DNA of 64,000 nucleotides from Terrabacter sp040702505 (GTDB lineage: Bacteria > Actinomycetota > Actinomycetes > Actinomycetales > Dermatophilaceae): positions 248,001 to 312,000 of the forward strand of contig NZ_JBFBLC010000003.1 in NCBI RefSeq assembly GCF_040702505.1, written 5' to 3'. The first letter of the stretch is position 1, and each line of letters begins with the position of its first letter. The notes beneath the pieces are model-generated. The model did not search any database. It was not told the origin of the DNA and saw only the letters and a list, made by a program, of their open reading frames with translations. Below are positions 36,413-43,646 of this stretch, piece by piece. A program made the translations under genes and the position numbers.

Positions 36413-37075
36413 TCAGGCGCCGCGGCGCTGCAGCGACTCCGCGAGCTCCTCCCGCGTCTCCGGGTGCACCGCCTCCGCCGCGACGACGCGCCGGGCCGCG
36501 GCGAGGTCGCCGGTGAAGGCGCGGAAGACGAGCAGCACGTCGATGTCGTGGTCGGGACGCTCGACGACGACCTCCGCACCGGTGTGCACGACGCCGGGCG
36601 TCACCACGGACAGGTAGGCGCCGGTGCGCCCCTCCTCGGTGAAGCGCTTGACCCACCGCTGCTCGCCCATGTGCGCCGCGAAGGTCTGGCAGGGGATGCG
36701 CGGTCCCTCGACGCGCAGCACGACGTCACCGATGCGCCACAGCTCGCCCACGAGCGCACGCGTCATCTCGACGCCCACCGTCGTCATGTTCTCGCCGAAC
36801 CCGCCGGGACGGATGGGCCGCCCGATCCGCTCCGACCAGAACTGCTGGTCCTCGCGGGGGTAGGCGTAGACAGCCTGCAGCGAGCCACCGTGGTGGCGGG
36901 GGTTGCCGATCTCGTCGCCCACGACCCCGCTGCCCAGGCCCCCGTGCTTGGGTCCCGGCTCGCGCACCTCGAAGGAGTCGACGGGCTGCTTGTCGATGGC
37001 CGTCGCCCGGCCTCCGCCAGGCGATGGTGTGCGGCGTCCGGAGGCGAGGGACAGGACGTGCGGGTGGCTGGTCAC
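36413..37075 (-). CDS. MOSC-domain protein (YiiM-like)
   Basis: MOSC proteins bind sulfur or molybdenum cofactor through a conserved Cys. This 220-residue protein has it in EGPRIPCQTFAAHMG near residue 128, after the YiiM-like series GLGSGVVGDEIGNPRHHGG, QAVYAYPREDQQFW and FGENMTTVG. The GTG at 37075 is supported by TAGGCT 7 bases upstream. YiiM in E. coli detoxifies N-hydroxylated bases with a Mo cofactor; a similar role is possible but not shown. It is divergent from the hydroxyacid dehydrogenase gene. Confidence 0.87.
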   Translation of the reverse strand: MTSHPHVLSLASGRRTPSPGGGRATAIDKQPVDSFEVREPGPKHGGLGSGVVGDEIGNPRHHGGSLQAVYAYPREDQQFWSERIGRPIRPGGFGENMTTVGVEMTRALVGELWRIGDVVLRVEGPRIPCQTFAAHMGEQRWVKRFTEEGRTGAYLSVVTPGVVHTGAEVVVERPDHDIDVLLVFRAFTGDLAAARRVVAAEAVHPETREELAESLQRRGA

Positions 37076-37082
37076 GGCGGCG

Positions 37083-37088
37083 AGCCTA
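37083..37088 (-). promoter_or_regulatory. -10 box of the MOSC gene, leaderless
   Basis: TAGGCT on the minus strand, exactly 7 bases before the GTG at 37075. Confidence 0.55.
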
Positions 37089-37134
37089 GCCGTGAGCCGC
37101 GCGAGCCACCCCGCCCTTTTCGGCCTCACGTCGT

Positions 37135-37140
37135 TAGCGT
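37135..37140 (+). promoter_or_regulatory. -10 box of the hydroxyacid dehydrogenase gene, leaderless
   Basis: TAGCGT, exactly 7 bases before the ATG at 37148. It mirrors the divergent MOSC promoter. Confidence 0.5.
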
Positions 37141-37147
37141 GGGCGCC

Positions 37148-38104
37148 ATGAGCGCCACTCCTCTCGTCGTCTCCGTCCCCGAACCCGAGTACGCGGAGGC
37201 GCTCGACGGTCTCGACGGCCTGGACGTCGTGGTCTGGGACATGGAGCGCCCCCACCCGCGCGGCGCGGAGATCCGCCTGGCCGTGCTGCCCTACATGACG
37301 AGCCTGCGGCTCGCAGACGTCGTTCCCGGCCTCGACTCGCTCGAGGTGGTCCAGCTCCAGAGCGCGGGCTACGAGCAGTTCGTGGACGAGCTCCCGGAGG
37401 GGGTGACCCTGTGCAACGCCGCCGGCGTCCACGACGCCTCCACGGCCGAGCTGGCCCTCACCCTGACCCTGGCGTCCATTCGCGACCTCCCGGAGTTCAT
37501 TGCGTCCCAGGCGCGTTCGCGTTGGGAGCCGCTGAGGCTGCGCACCTCCCTCGCGGACAAGCGGGTGCTGGTCCTCGGCTACGGCCAGATCGGCCGCGCC
37601 ATCGCCCGGCGGTTCGCGCCGTTCGAGGTCACGCTCACGGCGGTCGCCTCGCACGCCCGCGAGGGTGACGAGCTGGTGCCGCACGTCCACGGCATCGACG
37701 AGCTGGCCGAGCTGCTGCCGGACCAGGACGTCGTGGTGGTCATCGTTCCGCTCACCGACGCCACGCGCGGGCTGGTCGGCGCCGAGATGCTCGGCCGTAT
37801 GCCGGACGGCGCGCTCCTCGTGAACGTGGCCCGCGGACCGGTCGTCGACACCGACGCCCTCGTCGCGGAATGCGCGTCGGGCCGGCTGCGGGCCGCTCTC
37901 GACGTCACCGACCCCGAGCCCCTGCCGCCCGACCACCCGCTCTGGTCGACGCCGGGCGTGGTCATCACCCCGCACGTCGGGGGAGCGACCGACGCGATGC
38001 GCCCCCGGGCCATGGCCCTGGTGCGTCGGCAGGTCCGGGCCATGCTCGCCGGAGAATCCGTCGACAACGTCGTCGCCGGACCCTTGTCGCACCCCACGCG
38101 GTAG
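37148..38104 (+). CDS. D-2-hydroxyacid dehydrogenase
   Basis: An NAD(P)-dependent reductase/dehydrogenase of the phosphoglycerate-dehydrogenase family, 318 residues. The nucleotide-binding loop is VLGYGQIGRAIARR near residues 142-155. The catalytic set is Arg in NVARGPVVD (about 228), Glu in DVTDPEPLPPDHPLW (about 257) and His in TPHVGGATD (about 276). No ACT domain is present, unlike serA in this window, so it is not the serine-pathway enzyme. The substrate (glyoxylate, hydroxypyruvate or other 2-keto acid) is not decided. The next gene starts 14 bases downstream. Confidence 0.88.
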   Translation: MSATPLVVSVPEPEYAEALDGLDGLDVVVWDMERPHPRGAEIRLAVLPYMTSLRLADVVPGLDSLEVVQLQSAGYEQFVDELPEGVTLCNAAGVHDASTAELALTLTLASIRDLPEFIASQARSRWEPLRLRTSLADKRVLVLGYGQIGRAIARRFAPFEVTLTAVASHAREGDELVPHVHGIDELAELLPDQDVVVVIVPLTDATRGLVGAEMLGRMPDGALLVNVARGPVVDTDALVAECASGRLRAALDVTDPEPLPPDHPLWSTPGVVITPHVGGATDAMRPRAMALVRRQVRAMLAGESVDNVVAGPLSHPTR

Positions 38105-38118
38105 TGGACACTGTCAAC

Positions 38119-39201
38119 ATGACCGAGACCATCGTCGCGATCGGCACCCGCAAGGGTCTGTGGATCGCCCGCAGCACCGACCGGCAGGACTGGACCCTCG
38201 AGGGCCCGCACTTCCTCATGAGCGAGGTCGCCTCGGTGGCGGTCGACACCCGCGAGGGCCGCTCGACCGTGCTCGCCGGCGTCAAGTCGTGGCACTGGGG
38301 CCCGACCGTCCAGGTCTCCACCGACGGGGGCCGCACCTGGAGCGAGAGCGCCGAGCGTGCGCTGTCCTTCCCCACCGACACCGACACCGCACTCGAGCGC
38401 GTCTGGCAGCTGACGCCCGACCCCAACGACGCCGACGTCGTGTGGGCCGGCGTCGAGCCGCACGCCCTCTTCCGCAGCACCGACCGCGGCGACAGCTACG
38501 AGCTCGTGCGCGGCCTGTGGGAGCACCCGCACCGGCCCCACTGGGAACCCGGCTTCGGCGGCGGCGCCGTGCACACGGTCGTCCCCGAGCCGGGGCACCC
38601 CGAGAACCTCCTCGTCGCCATGAGCGCCGGCGGCGTCTACCGCTCCGGCGACGGCGGCCAGAGCTGGACGCCGAGCAACCCCGGCATCCGGGCCTACTTC
38701 ATGCCCGACGACGAGTACCCCGAGTACGGCCAGTGCGTCCACAAGGTGGCCCGCTCGGAGGCCGACGGCGCGCTCTACGCCCAGAACCACAAGGGCGTCT
38801 ACCGCTCCGACGACAACGGGAGCACGTGGGAGTCGATCGCCGACGGGCTGCCGACCGACTTCGGCTTCGCGATCCTCGCCCACCCCCGCCGACCCGGGGT
38901 CGTCTGGAACATCCCCGTGCAGGACGACGGCGAGCGCATCCCGCCGGGCGCGCAGCTTCAGGTGCAGCGCTCCGACGACGGTGGTGCGCACTGGCGCACG
39001 CAGGCGCAGGGCCTGCCGTCCGAGAGCTTCACGTGCGTGCTGCGCGACGCGGCCTCGCTCGACGGCGCCGACCCCGTGGGCGTCTACCTCGGCACCCGCA
39101 ACGGCGACGTCTTCGCGTCGGCCGACGAGGGAGAGACCTTCACCCGCATCGCCACGCAGCTGCCCGACGTCCTCGTCGTGCGCGCTGCCGAGCTGGCCTG
39201 A
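38119..39201 (+). CDS. Cytosolic BNR/sialidase-like beta-propeller protein
   Basis: A 360-residue protein without a signal peptide, built of sortilin/BNR-type blades. Asp-box-like repeats S-T-D-G-G-x-T-W occur as STDGGRTW, STDRGDSY, SGDGGQSW, SDDNGSTW, SDDGGAHW and SADEGETF. The opening VAIGTRKGLWIARSTDRQDW is typical of a family often labelled 'exo-alpha-sialidase', but there is no evidence of sialidase chemistry. It is followed 18 bases later by a MoaD/ThiS-like gene, a pairing that suggests a joint role. Confidence 0.85.
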   Translation: MTETIVAIGTRKGLWIARSTDRQDWTLEGPHFLMSEVASVAVDTREGRSTVLAGVKSWHWGPTVQVSTDGGRTWSESAERALSFPTDTDTALERVWQLTPDPNDADVVWAGVEPHALFRSTDRGDSYELVRGLWEHPHRPHWEPGFGGGAVHTVVPEPGHPENLLVAMSAGGVYRSGDGGQSWTPSNPGIRAYFMPDDEYPEYGQCVHKVARSEADGALYAQNHKGVYRSDDNGSTWESIADGLPTDFGFAILAHPRRPGVVWNIPVQDDGERIPPGAQLQVQRSDDGGAHWRTQAQGLPSESFTCVLRDAASLDGADPVGVYLGTRNGDVFASADEGETFTRIATQLPDVLVVRAAELA

Positions 39202-39219
39202 GAGACAAGGTCTTCGCGT

Positions 39220-39516
39220 ATGCCGTCCGCTCCCGTCCGCGTCATCCTGCCGGGCATGCTGCGTGACCTCGTCGGCGGCCTCTCCGAGATCGAGGTGGAG
39301 TCGCCCGCGGAGTCGCAGACCGTCGCCGAGCTGCTCGACCGGGCCTTCTCGGGGCACCGCATCCTCGACGGCAAGGTCCGTGACGAGCGGGGCCAGATCC
39401 GACGCCACGTCAAGGTCTTCGTCAACGGCGAGGACGCCACCCGCGGCGACGGCGTCGGTGCACCGGTGCCCGCCGGGGCTCGCGTCCACATCATCAACGC
39501 CGTCTCGGGAGGCTGA
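39220..39516 (+). CDS. MoaD/ThiS-like sulfur carrier (beta-grasp) protein
   Basis: A 98-residue ubiquitin-like protein. It begins VRVILPGMLRDLVGGLSEIEVE, has the central KVFVNGEDATRGDGVGAPV and ends in NAVSGG; the exposed Gly-Gly tail is the part that is adenylated and thiocarboxylated in MoaD, ThiS and related carriers. No moaE, thiG or E1-like gene is in the window. Its partner appears to be the propeller gene upstream. AAGG lies 9 bases before the ATG, which itself sits inside a CGTATGCCG motif. Its acceptor pathway is unknown. Confidence 0.85.
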   Translation: MPSAPVRVILPGMLRDLVGGLSEIEVESPAESQTVAELLDRAFSGHRILDGKVRDERGQIRRHVKVFVNGEDATRGDGVGAPVPAGARVHIINAVSGG

Positions 39517-39547
39517 CGGGCGCAGCCGTGCCGGGTGGAAGAACGCT

Positions 39548-40180
39548 CTATGTGCCCCCGAGCCCGAGCAGGATGGGCAGCACCGTGCGCTCGAGCTCGC
39601 CGACTCCGATCGACCGGGGCTCGATGAGCCGCTGTGACACCGACCCCTGGGTCAGCGCGATGGCGGCCCGGACGAACACCTCGGTGGGGATCGGCAGGGC
39701 AAGGCCCTGACGGGCCACGGCCTCGTCGACGACCGCCACCAGCTCGTCGCGCACGCGGCGCTGCTGGGCTGCCCACGCGCGTCGGGCCCCCGCGTCGCGG
39801 ATGGCGTGCAGGGTGAACTCGCTGGTCAGCACGAGCCACCGCTCCTGGCTGCGCGGCTCGTCGGCGAGAGCGGCGAACACGTCCCGGAGCAGCTCGTCGG
39901 CACCAGGGTGGGCCCGCTTGCCGGCACGGCGGATCCGCTCCACGAGGGCCTCGGAGTGGCGGCGGGACAGCTCGACGACGAGGTCGTCCTTGGAGCTGAA
40001 GTTGGAGTAGAACGCGCCGCGGGTGAAGCCGGCGCGCTCGCAGATGTCCTCGACCGTGGCGCCGTGGAACCCGCGCTCGGCGAAGACCTCGCTGGCCGCC
40101 TCCAGCACGCGGTCCCGCGTGGCCTGACGGCGCGCGGTGACGCGGGGCGGCGCGGACACGGGGACTCGGCTGGACGGCAT
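39548..40180 (-). CDS. TetR-family transcriptional regulator
   Basis: A 210-residue repressor. The N-terminal HTH is clear: RDRVLEAASEVFAERGFHGATVEDICERAGFTRGAFYSNF (split) at about residues 20-60. The ligand domain is typical of AcrR-like proteins that respond to hydrophobic compounds. The ATG at 40180 lies 6 bases after a TATCGT -10 box, so the mRNA is probably leaderless. It is divergent from the degenerate ABC/YhgE pair, with a symmetric operator between, so it likely represses both itself and that pair. Confidence 0.92.
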   Translation of the reverse strand: MPSSRVPVSAPPRVTARRQATRDRVLEAASEVFAERGFHGATVEDICERAGFTRGAFYSNFSSKDDLVVELSRRHSEALVERIRRAGKRAHPGADELLRDVFAALADEPRSQERWLVLTSEFTLHAIRDAGARRAWAAQQRRVRDELVAVVDEAVARQGLALPIPTEVFVRAAIALTQGSVSQRLIEPRSIGVGELERTVLPILLGLGGT

Positions 40181-40186
40181 ACGGCA

Positions 40187-40240
40187 ACGATACGCCCTCG
40201 AATTGAATACAGGTGTGTATCGGATGCATACTCGTATCGT
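40187..40240. promoter_or_regulatory. Divergent promoters with concentric dyad (TetR operator)
   Basis: The core ATACA-GGTG-TGTAT (40207-40220) is a perfect dyad. Around the same centre lies an 8-bp inverted repeat, ACGATACG (40187-40194) and CGTATCGT (40233-40240). Rightward promoter: TTGAAT (40203-40208), 18 bases, CATACT (40227-40232), GTG at 40239. Leftward -10: TATCGT (40192-40187), ATG at 40180. The core dyad covers the rightward spacer. Confidence 0.65.
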
Positions 40241-40928
40241 GACTGTTCCCGATGAGACCCCCGGCGGCTCGCCCGACACCTGGAGCGTCGTCGTCGACGA
40301 CGTCAGTGTCGCCGGCACGCACGAGCCCTTCGTCGAGGGAGTCAGCTTCACGGCACGCGCTGCCGAGGTGACGTTCGTGGCAACCGATCCCGGCATCCCG
40401 CAGGTCGCCCTGGCGCTCGCCATCGGCGGACGGGTGCAGCTGCTGGGCGGCCACGTGGCCCACGAGGGCGCGACCGACGACGCGCCCGACGGCGCGACCG
40501 AGGTGGCCGAGCTGCAACGACTGACCCGGCTCGTCGACGTCGCGGACGTCACCGCACCCGAGGAGTCCATCTCCCTGCGCGCCGTCGTGCAGGAGGAGCT
40601 CGCCCTCGCCGAGCAGCCCGCCTCGCGCGCCGCCGTCGCAGCCTTCCTCGGCGAGCGCGACCTCGCCGGGTCGGCCACCAGGCCGTGGGGTCACCTGCCC
40701 GCCGGGACGCGCACCAGTCTGCTGCTCGAGCTCGGCGCCCTGCACCCGCGGGTCCGGGTCCTCGTCCTCGCCGGTCCGGAGCGCCACGGCGGCGACCCGG
40801 AGCCGTGGCTGGAGACGTGCCAACGCCTCGCCGCGACGGGTCTCGCCGTCATCGTCCTCACCACTGCTGCCAGCACCGCGGCGCTCGTGGCCCTCCGGGT
40901 CCCGGCCGCGAAGGAGCTCCTCGCATGA
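40239..40928 (+). CDS. Degenerate ABC-ATPase-like protein paired with YhgE
   Basis: A 229-residue protein that follows the layout of an ABC ATPase but lacks its catalytic residues. Where Walker A should be, the sequence is VATDPGIPQVALALAIGG, without the GKS/T lysine. The signature position reads HLPAGTRTSLLLEL, and the Walker B position VRVLVLAGPERHGG lacks the Asp-Glu pair. The start GTG 40239 is 6 bases after CATACT; an ATG at 40224 overlaps the -10 and is unlikely. Its stop overlaps the YhgE start (ATGA). It may be a non-hydrolysing structural or regulatory partner. The homology call is mine and moderate. Confidence 0.65.
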   Translation: MTVPDETPGGSPDTWSVVVDDVSVAGTHEPFVEGVSFTARAAEVTFVATDPGIPQVALALAIGGRVQLLGGHVAHEGATDDAPDGATEVAELQRLTRLVDVADVTAPEESISLRAVVQEELALAEQPASRAAVAAFLGERDLAGSATRPWGHLPAGTRTSLLLELGALHPRVRVLVLAGPERHGGDPEPWLETCQRLAATGLAVIVLTTAASTAALVALRVPAAKELLA

Positions 40929-42988
40929 ACCCCGTCCGTCTCGCCGTCGCCGAACTGCGACGCCTCACCAGCTCGCGGCTCGCGCGCCTGGCCCTCGCCG
41001 CGCTCGTGCTCATCCCGACGCTCTACGGCGGCCTCTACCTCTACGCCAACCACGACCCCTACGGCGCCTTCCCGCAGGTGCCCGCCGCCGTCGTCAGCGA
41101 CGACACGGGCACGACCCTCAGCACGGGGGAGAAGCTCCAGGTCGGCGACGGGGTGGCCGACCACCTCGTCGAGTCCAAGTCCTTCGACTGGCACAGGGTC
41201 TCGCACGCCGAGGCGATGCGCGGCGTCGACGACGGCACCTACTCCTTCGCCGTCATCCTCCCGCGCACCTTCTCGGCAGACCTGGCCTCCACGGCGGAGT
41301 TCAAGCCTCGGCAGGCCTCCCTCGTGCTCGAGACGAACGACGCGAACAACTACATGACCTCGATGATCGGCAGCCAGGTGATCAAGCAGGTCACGGCCTC
41401 GGTCGCGAGCCAGGTGAGCGAGACGGCGGCGAGCAAGCTGCTCCTCGGGTTCAGCCAGGTGCACGACCAGCTCGTCAAGGCCGCCGACGGCTCGGAGCAG
41501 CTCCGTGCCGGCGCCACCAAGGCCGACGACGGTGCGCACCGGCTGGCGGACGGCACCTCGAGCCTCGCCGGCGGCCTGCACGACCTCGCCGCAGGGGCGC
41601 AGCGGCTCGATGCCGGCATCGGCCGGGCGGCTGCGGGCGCTCGCGACCTCCGGTCCGGCGCCGCCCAGCTCGCCACCGGCCTCGGCACCCTCCAGTCGCG
41701 CACCGCGGGCCTGCCCGGGCAGACGGCCAAGCTCGCCGCCGGCGCCGAGCAGGTCGCGGCGGGCAACCGCACGGTCGCCGGCTACGGGGCGAAGGCGGCT
41801 GCAGCCTCGACGGACCTCAAGCAGCGGGTCGGGTCGGAGCGGGCCTCCTTCATCTCGGCCCTCAAGGCGCAGGGCCTCACCGACGCCCAGCTCGCCGTCG
41901 TCGAGTCACGCCTCGACACCATCGACGGCTACGTCAACCGCGCCGACACGACGATCCAGTCGGCCTCGAGCGACCTGACCCGCCTCTCGAAGGGGGCCGA
42001 CCAGGTGGCCGCCGGCGCGCGCACCCTCGCCGACGCGACGCCCGCCCTGACCGACGGCATCGCCTCGGCGCACTCCGGGGCCGTCCGGCTGCGCGACGGT
42101 GCCGGCACGCTGGCCGGCGGCCTGCAGACGCTGCAGGGCGGCGCCTCGCAGCTGTCCAGCGGTGCCGACAAGGCGGCCGGTGGCGGTGACTCCCTGGCCA
42201 AGGGCGCGTCGTCCCTCGTCTCGGGCCTCGACTCGCTCACCAAGGGCGCCGGCGACCTCCACACCGGCCTGGTCAAGGGTCGCGACTCCGTGCCCGACCC
42301 GAGCGACGCCCAGCGCAAGGCCATGGCCCAGACGATCGGCAATCCCGTGGGTGTGTCCACCGACTCGCTGTCGTCGGCCGGCTCGTACGGCGCGGGCCTG
42401 GCCCCGCTCTTCATGAGCCTCGCGCTGTGGATCGGCGCCTACGTGCTCTTCCTCTTCGTCCGGCCGCTGTCGACCCGCGCGCTCGCGACGAGCCAGCGGT
42501 CCATCCGCACCGCCCTCGGAGGCTGGCTCGCGCCCGCCCTCGTCGGGCTGGTGCAGGTGGCGGCCCTGGTGCTCGTCGTCGGCCGTGGCGTCGACATCCG
42601 GATCGCGCACCCGGTGCTCGCCTTCCTCTTCCTGTGCTTCACCTCGATGACCTTCGTGGCGATCCTGCACGCGCTCGCCGCCCGGTTCGGTGCGGTGGGC
42701 AAGTTCCTCGGCCTCGTCTTCATGGTCGTGCAGCTCGTCAGCGCGGGAGGCACCTTCCCGTGGCAGACCCTGCCCGGGCCGCTGCAGGCGATCCACCACG
42801 TCGCTCCCATGAGCTACGCCGTCGACGGGCTGCGGCGGCTGCTCTACGGTGCCGACCTCGGGCCGGTCATGGGCTCCCTCGGGGTCCTGACGGCATACCT
42901 CCTCGGTGCCCTCGCGCTGTCCACGGTGGCGGCTCGCCGGTCGCGGATGTGGACGGCGAAGCGCATCAAGCCGGAGCTGAGCCTCTGA
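40925..42988 (+). CDS. YhgE/Pip-family membrane protein (ABC-2 type)
   Basis: A 687-residue protein: one N-terminal membrane helix (LALAALVLIPTLYGGLYLYA), an outer region of about 490 residues, then five to six C-terminal helices (from LAPLFMSLALWIGAYVLFLF near residue 490). The outer region has heptad/11-mer repeats of the form G-A-x-x-L (for example LAGGLHDLAAGAQRLDAG and GAGTLAGGLQTLQGGASQL), which form long helices in this family. Such proteins export toxins, act as phage receptors or shape the envelope. Regulation by the divergent TetR gene is likely. Confidence 0.9.
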   Translation: MNPVRLAVAELRRLTSSRLARLALAALVLIPTLYGGLYLYANHDPYGAFPQVPAAVVSDDTGTTLSTGEKLQVGDGVADHLVESKSFDWHRVSHAEAMRGVDDGTYSFAVILPRTFSADLASTAEFKPRQASLVLETNDANNYMTSMIGSQVIKQVTASVASQVSETAASKLLLGFSQVHDQLVKAADGSEQLRAGATKADDGAHRLADGTSSLAGGLHDLAAGAQRLDAGIGRAAAGARDLRSGAAQLATGLGTLQSRTAGLPGQTAKLAAGAEQVAAGNRTVAGYGAKAAAASTDLKQRVGSERASFISALKAQGLTDAQLAVVESRLDTIDGYVNRADTTIQSASSDLTRLSKGADQVAAGARTLADATPALTDGIASAHSGAVRLRDGAGTLAGGLQTLQGGASQLSSGADKAAGGGDSLAKGASSLVSGLDSLTKGAGDLHTGLVKGRDSVPDPSDAQRKAMAQTIGNPVGVSTDSLSSAGSYGAGLAPLFMSLALWIGAYVLFLFVRPLSTRALATSQRSIRTALGGWLAPALVGLVQVAALVLVVGRGVDIRIAHPVLAFLFLCFTSMTFVAILHALAARFGAVGKFLGLVFMVVQLVSAGGTFPWQTLPGPLQAIHHVAPMSYAVDGLRRLLYGADLGPVMGSLGVLTAYLLGALALSTVAARRSRMWTAKRIKPELSL

Positions 42989-42995
42989 CCTGCTG

Positions 42996-43024
42996 CTGAC
43001 AAGCGGGCGGTGGCAGAGCATGCT
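42996..43024 (+). promoter_or_regulatory. Promoter of the sixA-like gene, leaderless
   Basis: CTGACA (42996-43001), a 17-base spacer, CATGCT (43019-43024), then 6 bases to the ATG at 43031. Confidence 0.6.
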
Positions 43025-43030
43025 CGGACC

Positions 43031-43564
43031 ATGAGCAGCGCGTCCAAGGAGAAGACCCTCGTCCTCATGCGGCACGCCAAGGCCGAGGAGGGACGCGGCA
43101 AGCCGGACCACGACCGCGAGCTCGCCCCGCGCGGCCGCCGGGACGCCCGCGCGGCAGGCAAGTGGCTCCACGACGAGGGGCTCGTGCCCGACCTGGTCAT
43201 CTGCTCGACGGCCGAGCGCACCCGGCAGACCTGGGAGGAGGCCTGCCGCGGCGGGGCGCACACCGAGTTCGTGGAGTTCCGGCGCAGCGTCTACCTCGGT
43301 GGCTCCGAGCAGACCCTCGAGACGGTGCGTGAGGACGGGGGCGACACCACGACGGTCCTCGTCGTCGGGCACAACCCGACCATGGCCCAGCTGACCAGCC
43401 TGCTGGCCGACGGGGAGGGCTCGCGCGAGGCGCACGAGGCCCTGAGCCGCGGCTTCGTCACGAGCGGGCTCGCGGTGCTGCGCTACGCGGGGGAGTGGGC
43501 CGACATCGACCTGGGCACCTGCGAGCTGGCCCGCTTCCACGTCAGCCGCGCCCAGGAGGACTGA
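43031..43564 (+). CDS. SixA-type phosphohistidine phosphatase (histidine phosphatase family)
   Basis: A small histidine phosphatase of 177 residues. The catalytic RHG-like motif is LMRHAKAE with His15 (RHA in SixA proteins), followed by ELAPRGRRDARAAGKWL, VICSTAERTRQTW and the second catalytic His in VVGHNPTMAQL near residue 117. A longer frame from GTG 43010 exists, but the leaderless -10 box points to the ATG at 43031. It may dephosphorylate phosphohistidine proteins; no phosphotransferase gene is near. Confidence 0.88.
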   Translation: MSSASKEKTLVLMRHAKAEEGRGKPDHDRELAPRGRRDARAAGKWLHDEGLVPDLVICSTAERTRQTWEEACRGGAHTEFVEFRRSVYLGGSEQTLETVREDGGDTTTVLVVGHNPTMAQLTSLLADGEGSREAHEALSRGFVTSGLAVLRYAGEWADIDLGTCELARFHVSRAQED

Positions 43565-43633
43565 CGGTGGCCCCGTCCACCGCCTGTCGACCACCTCGTG
43601 AGATGCGGTGTCCAGCCCGCGGACACGCGGTCC

Positions 43634-43639
43634 TATGCT
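43634..43639 (+). promoter_or_regulatory. -10 box of ilvD, leaderless
   Basis: TATGCT, 7 bases before the ilvD ATG at 43647. The -35 region is not clear. Confidence 0.5.
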
Positions 43640-43646
43640 CTGAGCC

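Noticed and set aside
38119..39201. Calling the propeller protein an exo-alpha-sialidase
   Set aside because: Asp-box blades are present, but I see no catalytic Arg triad or signal peptide, so the enzyme name is unsupported.
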